Shown here one piece after another: positions 1 to 10,800 of a stretch of 64,000 bases of DNA. The notes beneath the pieces are model-generated. The model searched no databases and had not been told where the DNA came from. It saw only the letters and a program-made list of their open reading frames with translations. The stretch is from Stieleria neptunia. GTDB taxonomy: Bacteria > Planctomycetota > Planctomycetia > Pirellulales > Pirellulaceae. Numbering within the stretch: the first letter of the stretch is position 1; each line of letters opens with the position of its first letter. The translations under genes and the position numbers were made by a program. Where the stretch lies: contig NZ_CP037423.1 in NCBI RefSeq assembly GCF_007754155.1, positions 6,382,567 to 6,446,566 on the forward strand, written 5' to 3'.

Positions 1-3000
1 CGGTCGCAACGATGATGAAGTAGTCGCCGGTGATCCCACGTGGCAGCCAAGCGGTCTCGGTGATCGTGCCGGTCTGTCCCGATGCCAAAGCGTCGAAACG
101 GCGAATCTGTGTGACGTAGTGGTCGCTTGACACATCGAGCAATCGGTCTCGCGACAGATACACGCGATCAACGAACGGCACTTGCGAATCCGGGATCACG
201 CCCCCGTCGTTCGTGTATGTGTAGGTGAATGTGAAATCGTTGCCGACCTCCACCACGTTGGACGACGGATCGGAGGGATTGACGAAATCGACGGAATCGA
301 CCACTAAATCCGGCGCCGGAACAAATTGCACGTCCAACTGCACCGAAGCCTGATTGTCGCCTTCGTCGTTGAATTCCAAAACTTCGTCACTGACGCCGCG
401 CAGTCGCGGCCAGCCCTCGGCGATCGGATAGGGCAACGAGTACAACGCGGCGCTTCGATCAGCGAAGGTGGCATCGGTTTGGGCAATCAAGTGGAACTCG
501 CCACCGATATTGTTCGGCACGCGGACTTGCAGCGCCACAGCATAGCTCTCGCCGATCTCCAGCACTTCGTCACGTTGCGCCCCGCCCAGTTCGATGTCAT
601 ACGCATCGGTCGAGGTGTCGGTCGACAGGAACACGCGATCGGCCCACTTGTCGACGCGCGTCGCCCGAGTCCCTTCGTTGGTGACCGTAAACGAGACGTC
701 TAACAGTGACCCACTGTCGGGACTGGTGGGAACGCCCGACAAATTGGAAATCACAAGATTGGGTTCGGCGTACTCGATCGCGATGATCTGCGATGACGCA
801 AAGTTGTCTGACTTTTGTCCGGCTTCCCAGGTCTTGTCGACAAAAGACTTCGGCCAATTCGGGAAACTGCTCTTTCCGAACGCGGTCAAGACGGGTTTGC
901 CACGGGACAGTCCGACGTTGGCAAAGACGTGGGCGTACCAGTTACCGCTGCTGCCCGGCGGTGACGAAACGACCATGCTGGTGTTGTACGAACCATCGAC
1001 TTCGATCGGAGCGTTCAACACCTTTACCGGTGATCCGACCAACAGTGCGCGACTGGCGTCGAACACGGGGTCTTTGGATAGATAAACGTATTGCCTGATC
1101 GATTGCGTCACTTCGTTGGTCGCAAAGTCACCGGCATTGCGAACGGTCCAAGAAACGGTGATCGGTTCGCCGGATTTGCTGGTCGGCGTTGCGGTGACGT
1201 TCTCGACCACCAAATTCGCGATCGCATCGACCACCTCGGCCGCGACCGACCCGACGTTGTTGTCGGTAAAGGGGCCTTCGTATACTTGGACCAGCGTGTT
1301 GGTCGGTCCGGCAAGGATCGCCAGCAACTCGTTTCGCGAAAATTGTTTCAAATCGCCGATTTCGGTTTCGCCGATCGGTTTGCCCGTGGCCACTTCGACC
1401 CGTTTGAGGACCGCCGCGACTTCTTCGAGAAATTTCGCTTCTTCGGTCAGCGCGATTCGTGGATCAACATTTGTCCGGACAAAGAAGTGGCTGCCCTCGG
1501 CCGACGGCGGCAGCGTGAATTCGACGTCTTGCGAGTACCAGTCGCCGGGATGCAATCGTCCGTCATGGGGGATGGCGAACACCAGTTGGTCCGAGGAATC
1601 AAACTCGCCGTCCTCGGACAGGTAGACGGCATCGGCCCAGTTTTCGCGGTCGGTCGCGACGGTACCGATGTTGTCAACGATCCAATCCAGCGACACCTTT
1701 TGTCCGCCCACGATCGGTTGGTCCGTGTTGACGTTGAGTTCGCGGACACGCAGATCCGACGGTGGTGTCAACAGAATGTTGATCGGCGTGCTGGCGTAAT
1801 TGTTTCCGTCCAGATCGTTGGGCGCGTCCGGGTTCGTGTTTTCGGCAAATGACGCTTCATAAACACTGCGATAGCCATCGGCGTAGACCGTCAAGAAATA
1901 CTGTCCGGTCAAACCCTTGGGAATGTTGACCGTCGCCTCGGCTTCATACGACTCACCGACCTGCAAGACACCGCCATGCCGATAGCTGCCGATCAATCGA
2001 TCGCCGCGTGCCGAATTGGGGCCGTCCAGTCCGAGGGTCAGCCAAAGCTGATCGGTCCAGGCCCCCGGATCGGTCACGCCCGCACCGCGGTTGGTGACCT
2101 TGTAGCGAACCGTAAACGATGAATTGTCGAACGCATCGCCGGGACCGGCGACGAAATCGGCGACCAAATCCGGCGGCGGAACGGGATTGGCATCGATCGC
2201 AATGGCTTGCGCGTCGCGATTGTTCCCGTCGTTGGGAAACTCATCGACGGCGTTCCTGGCATCGGTCTCGACCAACACGAACCAGTTGCCCGAAAGAGCA
2301 CGGGGAATGGAAAACGTCGCCGAACTGCTGTACTCGGTTGCCTGGCCCGAGGTCGTTCCGACAAAACCGAGCGCCGATCCGTTTTGCAGTTCGCCCAACA
2401 GAATCGCCCCCGACGTGCTGCTCGATGAAGACGACAGCCAGACGCGATCGAACCAGCGACTGCCTGCCGAGGGCGTGTCGGCGGTGCCGGCGTTGCGGAC
2501 CGTGAACGCGACATCGATTGACGTCCCCGCGGTCACGCCCGAGGGATAGTCGCTGGTCACATCGACCCGCAGATCGGGACGCGGTTGAAAATTCAACTGG
2601 AACGGATCGGAGAACGAGGTGTTGTCCAGCTCGTTCGCTTCGAGCACCTTGCCCGTCACATCGGTTTGGACAAACAAGCGAAACTGACCGACGGCGCGGG
2701 GCAACTGCACCAGTTCGGTACGCGCGACCGATTTTCCTGGTTCCAGCGGATCAGCAACGGAGTAGCGGCCCAATTCAAAGATCTGTGCCCCGTCGGTCGA
2801 TTGCAAATAGACGCGATCGGTCCAGCCATTCTCGGTGGTCCCATTGGCGTCGATCGAATCATTCAGCACGGTCCAACTGATTTCGATCTGCGTCCCGTCC
2901 TGGAATCCGCCGGGGGAATCCGGGACCGTGATCGATCCCTCTTGGACGACCAGATTGGCGGTCGGCGGGACGAACAACACGTCAACCGCGTCGCTGCGTC

Positions 3001-4845
3001 CCTGATTGCCTCCGCTCGCGTCATTGCCTGCGTACAGAAACTCGTAGGGACCGCCCGTGCGAACGAAGACGTAATACTGTCCATCCAGATCGCGGGGCAG
3101 ATCAAAGGATTCGGTTCGCGTGTACGAGTCACCGACCGACAGCGCCCCGCCGTGGGTGCTGCTGCCGATCAAGCGCAAGCCGCTGCCGTTCTCATTTTTG
3201 CTGACATAAATGTAGTCGGTCCAAGTGTCGCGGTCGGTCGTCGCGATGCCTCGGTTGCCGATCGTCCAATTGATTTCTAAGGGCAACCCCGAGGTCGCTG
3301 ATTGCCCACCGGTCACCGACACCGAATCGACAAACAAGTCGCTGTAGGCTGCGGTGGTGATATCGACGCTGTTGGCCGGCGAACCGGTGTTGCTGGCGTG
3401 GCCATCGAGTTCGTAAACGACATCGCCGCTATCGGTTTGAACAAACAACGTAAACCGACCGCTCGTCCGTGCGGCCAGGGGAATGATTTCCGTACGGGTG
3501 TAGGACTCTCCCGCCGGCACGGCGCCAAAATGCTGAAATTCGCCCAGCACCCTGTCGTCAGCATCGCCCAGAATTCCGTCACTGGACAAGACCACGCGGT
3601 CGGTCCAACCGGTTTGACGCCCGGGGCCGGTCCCGACGTTATCGACCGTCCAAGAAACCGTCAAATCGACGGGATCTCCGATCAACAAATCCGGCGCGAC
3701 GACTTTACTGACGGTCAGATCGGCGTAGGGAAAACTGGTGACGTCAATCTCCAGACTGGCGTTTCCCGTCGCTTCTCCAGCGCCCTCGTTGACCGCATTG
3801 TCGGCGTCGGGGACGACGATCAAATAGTTCGTTCCGGAGACGCCGTCGGGCAGCTTCACCGTCAAGTTGTTTTGCACCTCGGCCCCGACGACCAGACTGC
3901 TTGCAACCGATTGCTGGCCCAAGGAGACATCGTCGCTGGACAGCGTCGGGTCGCCCGACAGATAAACGCGATCGATCCACGCTGTAGCTGCGGTCGCGTC
4001 GCCGTCGTTGCGCGTCGTCCAGTTGACGGTCAGGTTTTCGCCGCTGGTGGGTGTCACTCCCGCGTCGATCGCCACACCGAAGGAGACCAGGTCGGGAAGC
4101 GGTGTCAGTGCCACGTCGACTTGGGTGTTGCTCGCTGAGACGTTGTTGCCTTCGGCGGTCGGCTCGTCGACTCGATTGGTCGCATCGGTTTCGACCAGCA
4201 CGTAGTAGTTGCCGATCGCGACGTGGGACGGAATCACGGGACTGGCCGACATCGTGTAGGACGCATCCGAAGCCAGGTTTCCCGTGTGGGTGTAGCTGCC
4301 CAACAAGGTGTCACCGCCGCGGACGTTGTCGCTGCTCAAATAAAGGCGATCGGTCCAGCTGTCGACGACCGTCGTCGCCGTGCCGTCGTTGCGGACCCGC
4401 CAGGTCACGTCCAGGGTGTCACCGATGAACGCGCCGGACGGAATGGAGATCGCATCAACGATCAGGTCCGCCGGCGGATCGGCTTCGGCGATCGTGATGG
4501 CGTTGGACCACGTGTTGTTCATCTCGTCTTCTTCGAAGACCTGGTTGCTATGGTCGTTACGAATGAAAACGTAGTAGTTTCCGCCAATGCCGAACGGAAT
4601 CGATGCTTGGATGGACGCGGTGTAGTTTTCGCCCTGGGCCAAGTCGACGTCCTGAGTGACGCTACCGAGAAATCGGTCGTCGCTTCCGCCGTAAACATTG
4701 TCGGCAGACAAGACGACGCGATCGGTCCATGGTTTCGCCGCAGCGGCGCCGCCGTTGTTCTCGACGATCCACTGAATCGTCACCGTGTCGCCGTTTTGAA
4801 CTTCGGTCGGGACGATCGCCGACGTGATTTCCAGATCCGGCGACG
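1..4845 (-). repeat. Array of about 12 CARDB-like modules within the giant gene
   Basis: Module starts, recognised by a PDLVV-like segment read on the minus strand, lie near 4840, 4475, 4100, 3725, 3340, 2960, 2575, 2170, 1765, 1215, 755 and 315, giving units of about 122-135 residues. Two or three near the left edge are longer. Each has the motif W(T/A)DRVYLS about 45 residues in, and a segment such as YYVLVETD or YTFFVQTD. CARDB is a beta-sandwich adhesion-related fold; the last unit runs out of the window. Confidence 0.85.
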
Positions 4846-7800
4846 CAAAGGTGACCGTTCCGCTGAACAGATCCTCGATCGGTTCGCCAAAAGTCCCGTC
4901 GCCGTCTTGGTCCATCGGATTGCCGGCCAAGTCGGTGATTTGGGGACCGACCTCGAACGAATAGGTGCCCTGCGCACTTTGGGTGCCGAACGAGACGCGG
5001 ACCTTGTTGACATCCATCGTGATCACTTGGCTGACCGGGATCACTCCGCCGGGTCCGGAAAAATTCACGTCTTGGGGCGTGAAGCTGCCCGCTGTGATCG
5101 CTTCGTCGAAGGTAAAGTCGATGAACGCGTAGGGTTTGGTGACGAAATCGGGGGTGTAGGCGGTGACGGTCGGTCCGGCGGCGTCGATCGTGAAGGATGC
5201 GTTGAACACATCTTGGGACGGTTCGCCGGCGATGCCGTCACGATCCTGGTCCATCGGCAGTCCGGCAAAATCATCGATGTCCGGACCGATGGCGAAGGTG
5301 TACGTTCCGCCGGCCAACTGCGCGGGAAACGACAGCGCATAGGAACGCTGCCCGATCGCCTGAATCGACGTTACCGGGATCACGCCGGCCGGTCCGGTGA
5401 ACACAACGTCGTCGGTGGAAAAACTATTCAGCCGAACGGGTTCGCTGAACGAGATCTCGGCGGTGTCACTGCCCGGTCCGAGGGTACCGGTCGGTGAAAA
5501 ACTGGTGACATAGGGGCCACCGCCGGCGACCTGTAAGCCGCCCACGTATCGGTCTTCCAACTCGCCCGGGACCGCGTCACCGTCGCTGTCCATTCGGTTT
5601 CCGACCGGATCGGTGATGTCGGGGCCGATGAACAATTGATAGTCACCGTCTTCGGTGGTCCGCTGGACGTTGACCCGGAAGGTCGTCGGGTCGACCTGCT
5701 CGATGGATGTCACCGTGACTTCGCCGCCGGGTCCGATCACACGTGCATCGGTGGTGGCAAAACTGTTGGGATCGATTGGAACATTGAAGGTGACCGTGAA
5801 CTCTTCAAACGCGCCATTGATCGTGGTGGAGGGCGATTGGCCAACGACACGAAGCGGATCACGCGCGACGGTGATCCGGCTGATGTATCGGTCCTCGACC
5901 GGCTCGCCCCCGACCCCGTCATTGTCTTGATCCAGCCGATTGCCCTGCAGATCGGTGACGCGGGGATCGACAACCAACTGGTATTCGCCGTCGGACGGTT
6001 GCGGCGGAAACGTGATTCGAAACGTCGTGTTGGACGGATCGATCGACTCCGCGGACAAGATCTGGATCTTGCTGACCGGACGGACCGGATGGGTCGTCAC
6101 AGTCAATCCGCCGTCTGATCCGACCAACGCAAACGTGCCGGAATCGAAAGTTGAAATCTCGCCTTCGGCCGCAGCCAGTTCGAATCCGAGTCCCCCCGTC
6201 TGATTGAACATCACCAATCGCAACGGATAGTCGCCCGCCGCGGGAAAATCGAATACGTGCAAATCCGTCGTGATGCCGCGCGTCCCCGGGAATTCACCGA
6301 TCCTGCCGTCGATGTCCAATCGGTATCCATCATCGCTGGCGATCGCGAAGGTCCATTTGCCGGCGGTGGGAATCGTGATGGTTGCCTCGACATCCAACAC
6401 GAGATAGTTGGTGTCTGTACCTAGCAGCGGTATCGATCGATCCGCCGAATAATTGCCGACCGACGAACCGTAGTTGATGAATGGCTCATTGACGGACTGC
6501 ACCGAGGCATGACGTGAGACATCGTCCAGGACGGCCAGCGCGCCGCTGAGTCCACTGAAAACGTCGGTGGATTTGGTCACCGAGACGCTGAACCCATCGA
6601 TCACGGCATCGGGGTCAAAGGCGTCCAATGCCGCCAGCGTTGTCGGATCAATCAATTGAATCTCGTCGACCGAGAGCGAATCGGGATCGATCGACTCGTT
6701 AAAGGTGATGTCGATCGATGAGAGAACCGTGCCGGTGGATCCGGCGGGAGACTGCCCGGTGACGCGAGGGCCAAACGTGTCGATCAGAATGGAGGTCTGG
6801 AAGACATCCTCGACCGCTTCGCCAGCTACGCCGTCGGCATCCTGGTCCATCAGCGTGCCCGCGGATCCCGACACATTCGGCCCAACAGAAACGACGTACG
6901 TTCCGGCGTTGCTGAGTCGCCCGGAAAGGGTGACGACCGCCGCATACTGAGTCACGCTTTGGACGTTGACGGCGGACACGGACGACGGTCCCGAAATGCC
7001 GATGTCATCCACTCCCAAGCTGGCGGTGTCGATCGGCCGATCAAATGTCACCAGCAATCGGTCTTGGGGAGTGAATGGATCGAGTGTTCCCGAGTCGCGC
7101 AAGGAAACGATCTCGCCATCGCTAACACTTCGCTCGACGATCGAGACTTCATCGATCCGTCCATCAAAGAAGCCGGCGTTGTTGTAGGTCGAACTTCCCA
7201 GCCGGACACCGGAGACCGACGGCAGATAGGGCGTGGCGACGGCAACGCTGCTCCGCAGCACCCCGTCGGTGTAAAGGTGCAACGTGCCATCGCGGAGCGT
7301 CGCCGCGACGTGCGTCCAAACGCTCTCCGACGCCGCGACGCCGCTGTCGAGCGTTTGGCCGTTTCCATAGATCGCGACGAAATTGCCATCGCTGATCGAG
7401 ATCGACCAATCGCGGCCGGAGGATTGGCTGCCGACCAGCCCCACCAGCCCGGTCGCGGGAACGGTGTTCGGGTTGACCCAGGCGGCAAGCGTCCAGTCGT
7501 CCGTGGGAGCCCAGGCGCCGAGATTGAAATAGTCGCCATCGCCGTCGAGCAAGAACGAGGAACCACCGGTTCGCCCGGCGCCGTAGGTTGCGTCGCCCAC
7601 CGGGGTTCCGTTGCGTGTGCCGCTATCGTCCAGCGCGTTGTTGGTCGCTTCGTAACGATAATGAATCGGCTCGGTCGTGGGCGGCAATTTTTCCAACGCA
7701 ACCACGCGGGGCCCGACGGCTCGACTGACCGGCGACGTCAGAAAATTGCCGTAGTCGGCGTAGTCCGTGACGAACTGCCCGGCCGGATTGTCATTGATCA

Positions 7801-10800
7801 TTCCGTCCAGCGCGGAAGGATCATTCGGGCCTCCCGAACTGGCCCACCAGTTGTTTTGAAAGAACGCGAGTCCCGGATCGGTCCCGTCGTGTCGCACGGC
7901 GATCGTGTTGCCGATGAAATTGCTGCCGGAAACACTGGCGGATTGCCCGTTGAGGACATAGACACCGATGTCATCCGGGCCGTCGTTGGCGATCAAATCC
8001 AAATCGGTCGCGGACAGCGTTCCGTCGACCACGGCGATCGCTGAACGGGCGGCATTGGTCGATTCGGTGGTCGAATCCAATCGTCCCCCGGTGTACGTCA
8101 CGGTCGCTCCGCCCTCGATTCGCAATCCGCCGCCGTAAGACGATTCGACGTTTACGTTGGTCAGCGTCATGTCCGTGCTGACTTCGATCGCCTGCCGCTC
8201 ACCGGACAACGCTCCATTGCCGTCGCTGTCACCGGCATAGCGTACGATCACGTTGGAAAGCACACTTCCCGGAGCGTCGAGGGCGATCGTTTCCCAAAAA
8301 CCGGGATAGGGACTGCTGGCATCGCCGTCGCCGGTCACATCACCGCCGACCGTGTCATCACTGACGGCGGTGAAATAGATCGGCTCGGTTGATGTTCCAA
8401 CGGCACGCAAGGCTCCGTCGCGGGCCCAGATGTAGCGGGCGGAATCAAGCTTGACCACCGTTCCCGCTGCGATGTCCAGGTTTGCCGGGTTGGACTCCGC
8501 ATCGGTTCTCAGGGTGAGGTCGCCAGCAATGACGTGAATCGGCAGATCGCCGTAATCCCAAACACGACTTTGAGTCAGCGACCCCGCTTGGATGCCGATC
8601 CGATCGCCGCCAAGATTGTCACGGCCGGTCAGATTCGTGACGGCGGGATCCGCGTCGAGTTCAAAGTAATACGCGGCACCCACGTTCTTGAACACGTGGA
8701 CGTTTTCCAGCGTCGGATTCGCCTCTCGGACATTGATGCCGCTTGAGTAACCGTGGGACACCGTGACGTCGGTCAGACGGGTTTGGGTTTCGGGTTGGTC
8801 GCCGCCGTGGTAGAGTTCGATTGAACCGACCTGTCCGGTTAAGATCCCATTGCCATCGGTGTCTCCGGCGTAGCGAACGTGGACGTTTTCCAACACATTG
8901 GATGGTCCATACAGATACAGCGATTCCCAATAACCGGGGAACGGCGTGCTCGCGTTTCGATCGCCGTTGGAGTCTCCGCCGACGGTGTCATCGGTTGCCG
9001 CGGTAAACAGGATCGGATCGTCCGCCGTAGCGACCGCGTTGATGGTGCCCTGTAGCGCTCGGAAGTAGCGTGCATTCGGGATCTTGATCACCGTGCCGGC
9101 GGCGATCGTCAATGTCACCGGATTGCCGTCGGCATCGGCACCGACCGTGAAATCTCCCGACGTCACGTGAATCGGCAAATCGCCATAGTCCCAACTGCGA
9201 TCTTCGGTCAACGTCCCCGATTGAATCGCAATCCGATCGCCACCCACATTGCCGCGGCCGCTCAATCCCGTCGTTTGTGGATCCGTGTCGAGTTCGAAAT
9301 AAAATGGGATGCCGAAATTGTCTTCGACATGGATGTTCTGCAGCACGGGATCGCCGCTGCTGAGATTGATTCCGTTGGAATACCCGTCGGAGATGCGAAC
9401 GTTCGTCAGCCGCGTCTGCTCTGTCGGATCGTCGCCGGAGTATCGCAATTCAATGCTGCCTGTTTGCCCGCCTAGAATCCCGTTCCCATCGGTGTCGCCG
9501 GCGTAGCGAATTTCAACATTTTCAAAAACGTTATTGGGACCGTCCAAGTAGACCGCTTCCCAGAAACCGGGATAGGGCATCGTCGCATCACCGTCTCCTT
9601 CGGAATCACCTCCGACGGAGTCGTCCGTGATCGCCGTGAACACGATCGGATCCGACGGCGTGCCGTTTGCCGCGATCGTTCCTTGCCGGGCATGCAGGAA
9701 TTGCGCATTCGACATTTTGATCACCGTACCGGCGGCAATCGTCAACGTGACCGGATTGCTCGCGGCATCTTGTCCGACGGTTAAATCGCCCGGCGCAATG
9801 TGCAGCGGAAGGTCGCCGTAGTCCCACGTCCGATCTTCGCTCAATGTTCCGCTCTGCAACACGATCCGGTCGCCGGATGCGTTGTCGCGACCGGTTAATT
9901 GATCGGTTGATGGATTGGAATCGAGATCAAAGTAGAACGGATAGCCAAGCGAATCTTCGACGTGAACGGTATCCAGGTCCGGCGCACCGGCACGCACGTT
10001 CACACCGTTGGAATAGCCGTCCGAGATGCGGACATTGGTGAGTCGGTTTTGCAGCGCAGGATCGCGATTGTCGTAACGGATTTCAAAGGAACCCGTCTGT
10101 CCGCCGAAAACACCGTTCCCATCGGTGTCCCCGGCGTAGCGGACTTCGACGTTTTCAAAGACGCTGCCCGGGCTGTCCAGATAAATCGATTCCCAATAGC
10201 CGGGGAATGGACTGGTGGTGTCGGCATCACCGTTGGAATCTCCAGCGATCGAATCATCCGTTGCGGCGGTGAAGACAATCGGCTCAGTCGAGGTTCCGAC
10301 GGCATGAATCTTTCCCTGATTCGCATGCAGGAACTGAGCCTGGGAAACCTTGACGACGGTGCCGGGGGCGACCGTCAAGGTGACCGGATTGTTGGCGTCG
10401 TCTTGCCCGATGACCAAATCGTTGCCAATAATCGCGACAGGCAACGCGCCGTAATCCCACGTCCGATCTTCGGTCAACGTTCCCGCTTGGACGGCAATCC
10501 GATCGCCGCCCGCGTTGCCGGTTCCGCCACTTTGCGAAACGCTTGGATCGGCATCGATATCGAAGTAGAACGGCACCCCGAGCGAATCGTTGACGTTGAC
10601 GTTGACCAAGTTCGGGCTACCGGCAAACACGTTGACCCCGTTGGAATAGCCGTGCTTGATCACGACGTTGGAGAGTTGTGTTTGTTCGGCCGGTTCATCC
10701 GAGTCAAAGTACATCTCGATCGAACCGGTTTGACCAGAGAACGCTCCATTGCCATCGGTGTCCCCGGCGTAACGGACTTCGACGTGATCGAGCGACGTGT

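Noticed and set aside
4223..5497. Long plus-strand open frame of 424 codons opposite the giant gene (others at 3302-4138, 6959-8044 and 9962-10924)
   Set aside because: They have no domain-like sequence and lie exactly antisense to clear CARDB, Ig-like and beta-helix coding on the minus strand. High GC and repeated codon patterns make such shadows expected.
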